From Mytilus galloprovincialis (lineage: Eukaryota > Mollusca > Bivalvia > Mytilida > Mytilidae): 64,000 nt of DNA. The translations under genes and the position numbers were made by a program. Where the stretch lies: NCBI RefSeq assembly GCF_965363235.1, contig NC_134843.1, forward strand, positions 95,079,795-95,143,794, read 5' to 3'. Positions 53,223 through 64,000 of this stretch are shown here, piece by piece (position 1 is the first letter of the stretch; each line of letters starts with the position of its first letter). Under the pieces are notes generated by a model. That model saw only the letters and a list, made by a program, of their open reading frames with translations, made no database searches and had not been told where the DNA came from.

Positions 53223-54289
53223 ATCATACGAGCAACTATAGGCCTAGTTATGTAAAGCAAATCCAGTATTGTGTTTATTAATCAAGCTTTAATAAAAAGG
53301 CATCTACATGACGAAATATTCAAAGCAGAAAACCAACGACCTTTTATGATAAACAAATACATGAACTACAATAATATTATGACAGACAGAATTTAACTAT
53401 TTGCATTAAGGAATTTGGCAGGGTCAAACGTGTATTACAGGTGTTCAGGTTATCCATAACACTAGCAAAATGTATGATTGAGAACTTTATCCTTTCGTGG
53501 AATAATTTTTTTTAGGGTTCAAAATGGGTTGAATTTTGTACAATGATCATACGGAAGTCATTTATTTAAGTAACATATATGATGAAATTTAGATTCAGTG
53601 TTTTGATTTTATTGTTACAAATGGATACTCGATGCTTTGTTTTATGTCTTTACAAATTTCATTTTCACTTGGACTCATATATGTTTCTAAACTATTAATA
53701 TATGTGCTTCGAAAATACTGTGACTGTTATCTTATTTTACTATATGAGTAATGATTTGATTCTTTGAAGTTGGGAATGCATTTTCGTAGTATTTTTCAAA
53801 TGTAAATTAGTAACATTGACCTTTTACGAAGAACCGCAAAATTACAAATTCACTATATGACCGGCACAGCCAAAACAACTATTGCAATACAAATATATGC
53901 TATTTGCCAGCTAAAATTAAGATATTTTAATCAGAGCCAGCCACTGCCTTTTGTTAATATTTAAACCGATCACATGGTAGAATCATTATTTTTAAAGTTT
54001 AATTGTATCCTTTATATAAATAAATTCGTGTCATGTCACATTGCTGACCTTACATTTGGCTAAATATCTAAATTTAAAAGCTATCGTGTGGCCTGCTCTT
54101 AAGATTGAAATAAATTTATTTGGGAGATTAACAATTCACAAAAAAGAGTATGTGTATGTTTGACAGTCTTTCCAGAGAGACCATGAAAAAAATCTTTAGA
54201 AGGGTCGCACAATAAAAGAACGCTGTCAAAAAGATAAATAAAGAGAACTGCTTCACAATGGACAGAGTACACAAGAGGTTCTTAAAGCC

Positions 54290-54880
54290 TTAATCGCCCA
54301 CCTGTATTTCCAAGGATAGATTTTCAAATGTTAGCGAACTTGATGAACAAATTGTGAAAAAATGGCTTTAAAGGGCAATAACTCCTTAAGAGGTCAATTG
54401 ACAATTTTGGTCATGATAACTTTTTTGAAGATCTTACTTTGCTGAACATTATTACTGCTTACAGTTTATATCTATAATAATATTCAAGATAATAACAAAA
54501 AACAGCAAAATTTCCCTAAAACTACCAATTTAGTGGCAGCAACCCAACAATGGTTTGTTCGATTCGTCTGAAAATTTCAGGGCTGATAGATCTTGACCAA
54601 TTGAACAATTTAACCCCCATGTCAGATTTGCTCAAATAGCTTTAGTGTTTGAGATATAAGCCAAATACTGCATTTGACCCCTATGTTCTATTTTTAGCCA
54701 TGGTAGCCATGTTTGTCAAGGGAACAAAACTTTGGATACAATTTATAAACAAGATACCCTAAGGAACATTTAGTTAAAGTTTGAAGGTATTTGGCCCAGT
54801 AGTTTCAGAGGAGAAGATTTTTGAAAGTTTACGACGACAGACGCCAAGTCACTGGAATTCACGGGCTCAGGTGAGCTAAA
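54290..54880 (-). repeat. Inverted member of the 12.85-kb repeat family
   Basis: The reverse complement starts AGCTCACCTGAGCCCGTGAA and contains CCTCTGAAACTACTGGGCC, ACCATTGTTGGGTTGCTGCC and CTTAAGGAGTTATTGCCCTT, in the same order as at 12850-13330. It has no insertion at the site where the MITE sits at 13330. Confidence 0.7.
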
Positions 54881-55004
54881 AAGTCGAACACGTTGTCTCC
54901 GTGTGTATCTAGTTCCCGTTCCTTATACACTTGTCGTGTTGCTAATGAAATGTAAACAAATGACATTGTGTGATATTCATAATCAAAGAAAGGAGGTTGA
55001 AGTA

Positions 55005-55305
55005 AGGCAGCAACCATTTGATTTTCTGGGGGGGGGGGGGCTATGGTTTTTTTTTCTGTACAAACTTTTTTTTTCGCCTGCGGCGAAAAACAATCTATTT
55101 TTTTCGCGACAAGTCGAAAACAATTTTTTTCTTTCAACTTTAGCATTACATATAGTGGCAGCTGAGGGTGAAACAAACAATTTTTTTTTTCTCAGAATCA
55201 AAAACAAATTATTTTTTTCTCCGAAAACTGGAAACAAACTTTTTTTTCCAAAAAAAACCATAGCCCCCCCCCCCCCCCCCCCAGAAAATCAAATGGTTGC
55301 TGCCT
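55005..55305. mobile_element. Foldback MITE with G12 and C18-type tracts
   Basis: GGCAGCAACCATTTGATTTT then CTGGGG... at the left is inverted at the right, ending AATGGTTGCTGCC. A run of about 12 G near 55030 faces a run of about 18 C near 55265. The interior alternates T-runs with GTTTTCGAC-like blocks in both orientations. It is about 300 bp and is recognisable as a common mussel MITE. Frames across it are artefacts. Confidence 0.8.
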
Positions 55306-55739
55306 AACTAAGAGGTCATTGTGACAAACTAAATATGACATCAATATTAGTGGACTCTATCTGGCTTGTACATAGCAAAGTGTCTTCGTAATAATGCTAT
55401 AGTTCTATCCGTTTTTGCAGTGTCAACTCTTTTTATTCAGGTGTTTCATTTTTAAAATTTCGTAAATCAGGTGAGCAGCAGCAAATATCAAATTCAAAGA
55501 TTTTACTTTGCTGTGGGGTTAAGCATGCTACAAGGAGTCAGTCCTTTTCAAAGAGATCGCAACAGTTATTGGTCATTATGAATACCATTCATTTATAGGA
55601 AATAGTAGACTCATTTGTACATGTAGTACAATTGCTCTATTTCCTATAGGTTGTTAATAAATTTACAATAGGCAATTTAAAAAAAAATAAAAACTATTGA
55701 ATTTTATATTCTTTCATTTTCTTACACTGCAAATAAACA

Positions 55740-56740
55740 ACATTCTACATTGGTGAGCACACACTGAAATGTCTTTAATCATGATTAATTTTATATTAAT
55801 GAAAGTCATTAGGAGAAACGAAGAAGTAACACTATCAATGATCCATGCAAATGAGGTCAATGTTAGATGAACCCTGCCAGACAGTCATATAATACCTTGC
55901 AATCATTTCAGACAACTAAAGTATTAACCTATTTCTTATAGAAATAGATCCAACTATATAAAATAAAATTGACCAATGAAAATTAGTTTAAATTAAGTTG
56001 AAACCGGCTGGATAGACATGTAAACCTTACAGTAATTTTATAGACATGACCTATGAATGTCCATTAAAACTTAACATTGTCAAATGAACCATGACAATGA
56101 GGTCATGGTCAGGTCAGTTATTACCTCATGAACACCTTACAATCATTTCACAAGTCACCAAATATAGCTGACCTTGTATTGAGAAACAGACTTAACCAGG
56201 AAAACTTGACATTGACCTATGAACTATGAAAATAATATCAAGATCATATGAATCTTTACAGCTTTAATAGTTATTCCGTACACCAAGGATAGTAAACATA
56301 TTGCAACTAGTATCTAGGAATTAGACCAAATATAAAATGTTATCATTGATCAGTGAATCATGCGATGGTGGGCAAGGTCAGTTGAAAACAGCCAGTTTGA
56401 CCTACTGCTTATAATATCTGAGAAACCAAACTTATACTTTTACCTCAAACTTAATCACTGGTCTAATATAATTATCCTACAAATCGTAACAGTTGAGAAA
56501 TTCACATTACAAAACATTTAGTTTTTTATAAGCATTCACTGAACAATGAACATGAGGTCAAGGACAAGAGACATTTGCCAGACAGAAACTAGAACTCTAG
56601 ATGTTGGTTATGGTATAACTTATACTGTTGGATCATTTCATTGGCACATACCACATTTTCCTGTAAATTTGTTTTTTCAAATATTGTGTACTGGCTTTTA
56701 CGAGCAATAAAAAACAACTACATATGCATTGAAGATCACT
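55740..56740 (+). repeat. AGGTCA-rich tandem repeat, older copy
   Basis: It begins near GGTGAGCACACACTGAAATG and holds diverged ~150-bp units around CATGACAATGAGGTCATGGT and GAACATGAGGTCAAGGACAA. It is the same family as 58715-59830. Confidence 0.65.
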
Positions 56741-57646
56741 CTTTCGTTAAGTGTTCATATATTTATTATCAAAGAACAATAATCAGCATCCTGCATACAT
56801 TTGTCTAATCTGTAAATATATAGTTTACTGTTTTTCTGTTTATAACAGTTTTTATGAGTCTTTTCCCAGGTAATTTAATCAACATAATTTTTAATAATCA
56901 TACATGGTCAATATTTGGTTTATAGACCATTGAAATTCACTAACTTTTACTAAGCTCTGTCAATTCTTACATTACTTGGTTGCAGAGATTGGAAACATTA
57001 TGTGTATGGCAAAAAAAACCCATTGCAGACTCAGTGTAATTTTCACATATGAAAATAAAACGGGAAGACCCGACAGCTGATTCATTTTTCTTACAATGGC
57101 GATACAATAATGACAGATGCTAACAATAAAATGTGAAGTTATGGAAAATATTGCAATATGATCTACATTTTAATAAGCTTCAATGAATGATAAATCAACC
57201 AGATTTTAAGCCTTCCCTGCTAGGTGATTAAAACAAAATAGGATGTGCGCTCAAAACTTAAATAAAATAATACATGTCAATTAAAAATAACTCCATCTCC
57301 GTTGATAATAACAATAATAAGAAAGCTTCCATAGATGGGGCAGCTGATATTTTATCGATGATGATATAATGATCAAAATATTCCTTTGAACACATGACGC
57401 ACATAATGGACACAAGATGAGTTTATAATGATTGAACTTTCATCATTTTACAATTGTAATTTTGGATTTTCTCATTCATCTTGGTCCAGTTTTAAATCTC
57501 ATATCCATTGTTTAAGTCTCAATTGTTTTAACAATTGTACCAATAAATTAACAAATATGAAACTGAAAATCAAAATGAAAGCGAGGCTGATTATGAAATT
57601 GAGACTGAGTCTCATTTTTCTTCACCAATGAAAATATCAGCCCATA

Positions 57647-57806
57647 TCATGTCACGTCTTTGTCAGTTTTTTTGTTCTGTTTATGTTTATTTTTAGAATT
57701 TTGTCCATCTGTATGCTGGTCCTCTACTGGTTCCTCAGATATCTTATCTATGGAAGATAATACTTGTGCTAAGATCTTCATTTGATCAACTCCTTGTAAA
57801 AGTTGT
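57647..57806 (-). CDS. ENTR1: ENTR1-like, terminal exon
   Basis: This 160-nt exon follows TTTTTCAG. It encodes QLLQGVDQMKILAQVLSSID, KISEEPVEDQ and a Lys/Asn-rich end. Confidence 0.8.
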
Positions 57807-60800
57807 CTGAAAAACAACAAAAAATATCATGCATCTTAAATATTTTCATTTTGGAATTTTGTATTAATCTAATATGATTAACAGGTGGTAGACTGACAGC
57901 AAACCTCATTGAAAATCACTATCATAAATTTAAATAGTGATGTGTTAGAGATAGTATTTGGTCTATACGTGTGCTACAGACACTGCTGTACTGAGAAATC
58001 TGGACAAAACCAGGACAATACTAGAATCTTTAATAGACCATCAGCTGCAAACGTTTAAAATACTTTTTCTAATGCAATATTTTGTATTAATGTATCTGAT
58101 TAGATAAAGACAAGCTTAAATTTTTAAATCTACATGTCTGTAACTCAGTAGAGCTGCCATTTCTAATTCCCAATTTTTTTATGTGAGATTTTCATTTCTC
58201 ATCTAAAAATCTCTTTTCATTCAAACTTCATTCAAGTTTGAAGTGTACAAAAAAGACAATAATGATAGAATGTAATGTTTTGTTTATTTGTTAAAGATCT
58301 ACTAAGGATCCATTGGTAGCATGTAATTATTTGAAAAGTTTTCTCAAGACTTTAGCCAGTGTTGACATAAATGGGAAAAATAGTCTGTAAACTATTAGTC
58401 CTATCTCATATATTTGTTCTCTAAAATTTTGACCACAGTCTTATAAATCTGAACTATGTACAAATGTTCTTACTTTAAACTTTGTTCAGCAGTGTTAGCT
58501 GCACTGGCTAATTGTTCTGATGAATATTTTGTCCTTTCTCTGATCTCAGCCAAACCATGGTCCCCTGATCGCAGTAAATCATTCTCTGATCTTAATGATG
58601 TCACTAGTTTCTGTAATAAAATAGAGTAACATCAGAATGCAGGGCACAAATATTTTTGCCAACAAACCTTTATATCTAAAGTTCTCTAACATAACAAGGG
58701 CTTTCTATACAAATGTTCAAACAAGAGTGCACACGCTGAAATGTCTCGCCTTCTATACTAATCATTGATATTATGTTGATAGTCCTAAATATAAAGCTAA
58801 GCTTTATTACAACTGTCACATAAACTTAACATTAACCAAGATAACTAAACAAAGACCAATGAACCTTGAAAAAGAGGTCCAGGTCAGATGAACCATGCCA
58901 GGCAGACAGGTACAGCTAACAATGCTTCTATACAACATATATAGTTGACACATTACTTATAGTTTAAGAAAAATAGACCAAAACACAAAAACTTAACACT
59001 GTGCAACGAACCGTGAATATGAGGTCACGGTTAAATAAAACCTGCTCGACTAACATAAAGATCATAAAATATTTCCATACACCAAATATAGTTGACCTAT
59101 GGCATATAGCATTAGATAAAAAGACCAAAACTCAAAAACTTAACTTTGACCACTGAACCATGAAAATGAGGTCAAGGTCACATGACATCTGCCAGCTAGA
59201 ATGTACACTTTACAATCATTCCATACAACAAATATAGTAGACCTATTGCATATAGTATGAGAAAAACAGACCAAAACACAAAAATTTAACTATAACCACT
59301 GAACCATGAAAATGAGGTCAAGGTCAGATGACACCTGCCAGTTGAACATGTACACCGTACAGTCCTTCCATACACCGAATGTACTAGCCCTATTGCTTAT
59401 AGTATCTGAGATATGGACTTGACCACCAAAACTTAACCTTGTTCACTGATCCATGAAATGAGGTTGAGGTCAAGTGAAAACTGTCTGACAGACACGAGGA
59501 CCTTGCAAGGTACACACATATCAAATATAGTTATCCTATTACTTCATTGTACTTATAATAAGAGAGAATTCAACATTACAAAAAAATTGAACTTGTTTTT
59601 TCAAGTGGTCACTGAACCATGAAAATGAGGTCAAGGACATTTGACATGCGACTGACGGAAACTTCATAACATGAAGCATCTATATACAAAGTATGAAGCA
59701 TCCAGGTCTTCCACCTTCTAAAATATAAAGCTTTTAAGAAGTGAGCTAACGCCGCCGCCGTAGCCGCTGCCGCCGCCGCCGGATCACCATCCCTATGTCA
59801 AACTTTCTGCAACAAAAGTTGCAGGCTCGAAAAAATCATTTAGCAATATTTCAGAAAATAAAACAAGGAAATGCATTATATTTTTCAACGTTTAGTTATA
59901 GTTCAAAAAGCCAAAATCTGTGCAAGGATCCGGAAATTTTTTCACCTAATTTCGGTTATTTTTCAAAAAACAATTGTCACAATCACATAACTGAGTATGC
60001 TCAAACTCGTAGCCTCAACGAGCTTGTTAAACTGTTGCATTGCATTTATTTCATGAATTTGCCTACCATTTTCCTAAAATCGTTAAAGAGTAATTAAGGA
60101 AAGCCATCAGTTTAAAAACGAAATGATTTTATTGACTCAAAATGATAAATTTCTCAGACATCGCCAATGTTTCTTTCGATTTTGAAGACAAAATTAAAAC
60201 TGATGTTTTGCGAAATACTTAAACGATCAATTCCGGACTCATTTCCTGGATTAGTTTTGTTTATCAAATTCACAGGAAATCATCGGTATTTTAATTTTTT
60301 TACCTTTGATAGTGTTTGAATATTAATGATAATAGTTGCACATGATTTATAGAGAATTTCGACATGCGTATTAATAGTAAACAAAGCATGTGTATTAGAA
60401 GTGAAAAAAAAAAACTTTTTTTCTAAGTAAATTAAATCAAAGTTTTAATTTAATTTTAAATCAGAATTGTCATTGTCTTAGCTGAAAAGTAATTGAATAA
60501 TGAACACAGTTGTTATGGAATTTTAATTTATTCACAATTTAGTTCTGAGGTTGTGATCAATAGTCAGGTATGAATTAAAAAGATAGGTAGAGAGATTAGT
60601 GATCATAAGCTATATATTCCCCTGAGGCATATAAACAAAAGTTATTAGGAGGGCCCTCAGGATTATAACACTATACTGAAGTGGCAGTTTTATTACAGGA
60701 AAGGGATAACAAAACAAAAAACTAGTTCAAAATGGCGATTAAGAAAACCAATCTTAACGAAATGGCCAAATTTATTTCTGCAAAAATATAAAATTTGACC

Positions 60801-63431
60801 CAAATCCCAATCTGTCGTTTAGGACAAATGAATTTCTGAATTGGTCATGACTGGCATTTATGATTGTTTCCGGACCCTTGGTTGTGTGCATAATTTTACC
60901 AAAATCAGTGACATAGCCAATGTACTGTTCCTAGACCTTAACTTTTAATTGTCTACATTCTTTATCAATGTGTTGTATTTTGAAGTGCCAAAAATAAAAT
61001 ATTGTTTGTTTTCCCTCCCACGAACGACCCGGTAAAATCACTGCGAATTTTCAAAACTTTTTTTTTGCTATGTTGGTTTTTGGTGATATCTTTCCAATGC
61101 TGTAGTAAACAAGCGTTGGTTGTTTGTGATACCATTACGATGCTGTAGTCAAAAGGAGGTCCCTGTATACTGTTTTTAACACCAGAAAACTTGCTGGGGT
61201 GTACACTGAATACAGGGAATACCCCACTTTTCTTGACTTGTGCCTTACCTGTTGAATTTTGTACAAATTCAATATAGAACCAGGTGCTCCGCAAGGTGCA
61301 GCTTTATTTGAACACAGAAGTCGAACCCTGAACAGTTGGGCCAAGTATGGACACAACATTCAAGCTTGATACAGCTCTGAATTTGGATTGGGATCAAATT
61401 TTTGACAAAATATGAGTTTCTGACACAAAACAAATGTCAAGATCTTACAAATCTATTGCGCAATATTGTGCAATTAAAGAGTTCTTCTTTTAACTTTTCA
61501 AAAATTTGGAATTTGAGAAATTTGAAGAAAAAAAAAATTGAAAACAATTACCATTCCCCTTTTTTGCAACTAGTCCAAAACCTGACATTTCTTTATATAT
61601 AATATACAAGTAGTGAAAGGGAGGTGAATCCGAATATACCCAACATTGTATCTGAAATGTTTTAGAAATACCTCCCTTACACTGCTTTTAAATTGTCTAA
61701 ATTGTCCATTGACCAGAAATTACAAGTTTTTCCCCCTTTTTGCCCCTAATTCAAATACATTTTGAGCCATAACCCCCCATAGTCAATACTTACTATCTCT
61801 TCATGGTATAGAAACTTGTGGTTTAATTTCAGAGAGATTCATACACTTAAACACAAGTTATTGTTTGAAAACTACAAAGATGATTATTTTTGGCCCCTTT
61901 TTCCTAAACTGTTGGGACCATAACCCCCAAAATCAATCCCAACCTTCCTTTAGTGGTATTGAACCTTCTTGTAAAAAATTATAGAGATCCATACACTTAA
62001 ACACAAGTTATTGTCTGTTAACTAGAAAAATGCTTCTTTTTGGACGTTTTTTGTACATATTTGGGAAAATTTACCCCAAATTGGATTCCAGCCTTTCCTG
62101 TGTTATATGGAAACTTGTGGTACAATGTCAGAGAGATCCATACAGTCACACACAAGTTATTGTCTTGAAACTAGAAAAATGCTTGTTTTTGGCCCCTTTT
62201 TGGCCCTTAATTCCTAGACTGTTTGCCCAATAACCCCTTAAAATAAATCCCGACCTTCTACTTACATGTATGTAATTAAACATTGTGGTACAATTTCAGA
62301 ACAATTGAAATACTAATACAATATAATGTTAAAATTTTATTAATTTCTTTTTACTTACTCAAAAGTTATTATCCGGAAACAATCTGTTTTCGGACGACAC
62401 TGACGAAGACGACTCTGACAACGATGTGATACCAATATACAACCAAAAATTTTTTAATTCAAGAAATGAAATAAAATAATTTGCCTTCCTACCTACCCAT
62501 ACCCTGACAACCTCAGTCGGGGGAGGAGAAACAAAGATATTTTTAATGTTGGCCTAATTCACAACAATCATTATGTACAATCCATAATACTGTGAAGACA
62601 ACCTATAAGACTTTTGAGTTTACCTGTAAACCTTTGACATCAGATTGTAGTTTACTGACTGTTGTTTCTGCTTGCACTGCTCTTTTCTGTAGAAAAAAAA
62701 TATACTGTAAATTTAGACATTTCTGTGTACTTTTATTTTTTGCAGTTGTTAAAAAATTAACAAAATAGGATTTTTTTCTCACTATTTAGAGAAAATCCTG
62801 CCTAAATAATGCTATAAAATATTAAATGCATTATTTTGAAAACCAGAATTCACAGTATAGAACTTTGTAAGACTATTTTACAGCATAATAATTCCTTATT
62901 GGAACGATTTTAATAACTGTATATTAATCAAAAATTGATCATGTTTACTTTAGATTTTCAAATGAGATGTAAACGGGAAGTGACAAGTAGATGATAAATT
63001 CAAAATTCAAATTGAAAGGTCTGGTTTTACAGCTGTATTATTATAAATGATTACACTAAAGAGGTACCCACTAACATGAATGCTGCTGAAAATTTACTAT
63101 ACATGTACATGTATTTATATACAAAAATTACAAAAATTTAGAATGCTCTGAGCTCCATCCATCAATAAAATTACTACCTCATTAATTCACCACCAGGAAA
63201 ACTCCCCAAAAAATCAAAGTGTGTACACCAGATAAGGTGTACATCTTAAATGTACCAAAAAAATGTATTTATAAACATTGTACAGCATTGTTAGACTCTG
63301 TTATCTTATAGAAACCTACTGTTGTAATAGTTAGATTTGCCTCTATCTGTTGAACCATATTCTCTAAAGCAGTATTCTCTTCTGCTTCTTTCTTCTGTAA
63401 GTCTTCCATATCTTTCTTCATCTTATGGCAT
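57647..63431 (-). CDS. ENTR1: ENTR1 (SDCCAG3)-like coiled-coil gene, last four exons
   Basis: Exons in coding order are 63320-63431, 62624-62686, 58474-58610 and 57647-57806, with TGA at 57647-57649. All junctions agree in phase and have AG/GT. They encode about 155 residues, mostly heptad coiled coil: LENMVQQIEANLTITT, KRAVQAETTVSKLQSDV, LVTSLRSENDLLRSG, then AEQSLKQLLQGVDQ and LAQVLSSIDKISEE, ending in a basic tail (KNKHKQNKKTDKD). From memory, vertebrate ENTR1 has the same run: LE.MVEQ.E.NL..TT, RAV.AE.TV.KL, and a terminus near LVAE.LKSIDRISE. ENTR1 acts at endosomes in sorting and cytokinesis. The 5' part lies beyond the window. Assignment is tentative; the gene model is firmer than the name. 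Confidence 0.68.
58474..58610 (-). CDS. ENTR1: ENTR1-like, third visible exon
   Basis: This 137-nt exon has a TATTACAG acceptor and an AAA|GTAAGA donor. It encodes KLVTSLRSENDLLRSGDHGL and SSEQLASAANTAEQSLK. It ends in phase 2. Confidence 0.82.
58715..59830 (+). repeat. AGGTCA-rich tandem repeat in the ENTR1-like intron
   Basis: The head is CAAGAGTGCACACGCTGAAA. About six ~150-bp units share CACTGAACCATGAAAATGAG followed by GTCAAGGTCA. The tail has GCCGCCGCCGTAGCC and CTGCAACAAAAGTTGCAGGC, a perfect hairpin (CTGCAAC/GTTGCAG). It is the better preserved of two copies. Confidence 0.75.
61690..62450 (+). repeat. ~150-bp tandem repeat in the ENTR1-like intron
   Basis: The landmark ACACAAGTTATTGT recurs at 61854, 62004 and 62153. 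Units also share GAAACTTGTGGT and TCAGAGAGATCCATACA. The tail at 62395-62450 has GACGACACTGACGAAGACGA and GATGTGATACCAATATACAA. It has the same layout as the other tandem-core families. Confidence 0.75.
62624..62686 (-). CDS. ENTR1: ENTR1-like, 63-nt microexon-size exon
   Basis: It has exactly 21 codons in phase 0 on both sides (KRAVQAETTVSKLQSDVKGL plus Q), with a TTCTACAG acceptor and a CAG|GTAAAC donor. Skipping it would keep frame. Confidence 0.8.
63320..63431 (-). CDS. ENTR1: ENTR1-like, coiled-coil exon
   Basis: This 112-nt exon has a TTTTTCAG acceptor and an ACA|GTAGGT donor. It encodes CHKMKKDMEDLQKKEAEENT and ALENMVQQIEANLTITT. It is the most upstream exon in the window; its first base completes a codon from an exon outside. 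Confidence 0.75.
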
Positions 63432-63464
63432 CTGAAAAATCACAAATAAAATCAAACCAAATGA

Positions 63465-64000
63465 AAACAAGAGGCTGTCACAACGACAGCAAACCGGATT
63501 TATTAATATTTATTTGTGTCCTGGCAATATCACAAGAACCATTACTGATGAATGGTGAAAGTGAAAATCGTCAATATCAAATTTGAGCTCCATTTTGTCA
63601 TCAGTATCAACATCTTAAAATTTGAAAAGCTTAGATTGAATGGTTCATGAGTAAATGCAACAACGTGAATTGAAACGCCATTTCACAATCTTTCAAGAAC
63701 CATAACTCCTGAACGGTAAAAGTCAAAATCGTCATTATTGAACTTGACCTCTAATTTGCCATCAGTAACAACATATAAAAATTTCAAAAGCTTTGGTTGA
63801 ATGGTTCATGAGAAAATGCACGGACACGACTGGAAACACCATTTTTCAATCTTTCAAGAACCATAACTCCTGAACTGTAAAAGTCAAAATCGTCATTATT
63901 GAACTTGACCTCTATTTTGTCATCAGTAACAACATATTAAAATTTGGGAAGCTTTGGTAAAACAGTTCATGCATAAATGCACGGACACGACTGGAAACAC
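63465..64000 (+). repeat. 161-bp tandem repeat running off the window
   Basis: The head is a GCTGTCACAACGACAGC hairpin. CATAACTCCTGAAC-type landmarks occur at 63540, 63701 and 63862, exactly 161 apart. The array is cut by the window end. Confidence 0.8.

Noticed and set aside
54859-55307. Several Phe/Lys-rich frames of 92-134 codons
   Set aside because: They arise from T-, A-, G- and C-runs of the foldback MITE at 55005-55305.
60965-61359. Overlapping minus-strand frames in the ENTR1-like intron
   Set aside because: The sequence looks like interspersed repeat DNA and has no domain. I could not tie it to the flanking exons by phase or splice sites.

Overview
The window is animal nuclear DNA, AT-rich, with spliced genes and dense short interspersed repeats. 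Several repeats look like those I know from mussels: the block containing CAGACGCGCGTTTCGTCTAC, the block containing GCCAATGAGACAACTCTCCA, and the block containing GTAAAATCACAAAAATACTG. The best guess is a marine mussel, Mytilus or a close relative. That is inference from memory of repeat families, not from a database search.

Layout. (1) 3.7-12.3 kb and 17.9-21.1 kb, plus strand: two tandem SLC16 (monocarboxylate transporter type) genes with the same four-exon architecture. Both lack a visible first exon carrying the usual PDGGWGW motif. Their introns hold mobile DNA, including a three-level nest at 6.1-8.5 kb. (2) 23.7-24.8 kb: three tandem 355-bp units, each with a minus-strand hammerhead ribozyme (a retrozyme-type array). 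(3) 25.1-34.4 kb, minus strand: five exons of a homologue of SHFL (Shiftless, C19orf66/RyDEN), the vertebrate antiviral inhibitor of programmed -1 ribosomal frameshifting. Decayed retroelement tails and tandem repeats fill its introns. (4) 34.8-38.9 kb: a 4.07-kb composite element. Long inverted repeats, each built around a 21-bp minisatellite and flanked by GTATTG, enclose a broken Penelope-like reverse transcriptase and two tandem ~355-bp units. One of these units carries a complete hammerhead of a different topology. (5) 38.9-50.2 kb: no gene recognised, only repeats. (6) 50.2-50.6 kb: a 14-copy 27-bp minisatellite. (7) 51.5-52.6 kb, plus strand: an intact single-coding-exon class A GPCR with an upstream ORF in its leader. 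(8) 53-57 kb: MITEs and repeats. (9) 57.6-63.4 kb, minus strand: the last four exons of a coiled-coil gene that looks like ENTR1 (SDCCAG3), continuing beyond the window.

The genes have no obvious shared pathway. The thread worth following is ribozyme-bearing retroelements. Tandem small retrozymes and a hammerhead-bearing Penelope-like element sit about 10 kb apart, which fits the idea that Penelope-type enzymes mobilise hammerhead RNAs. The junction between the two Penelope-associated units falls exactly at the predicted ribozyme cleavage position. All exon calls come from reading frame, splice signals and remembered family sequences; no search was run.
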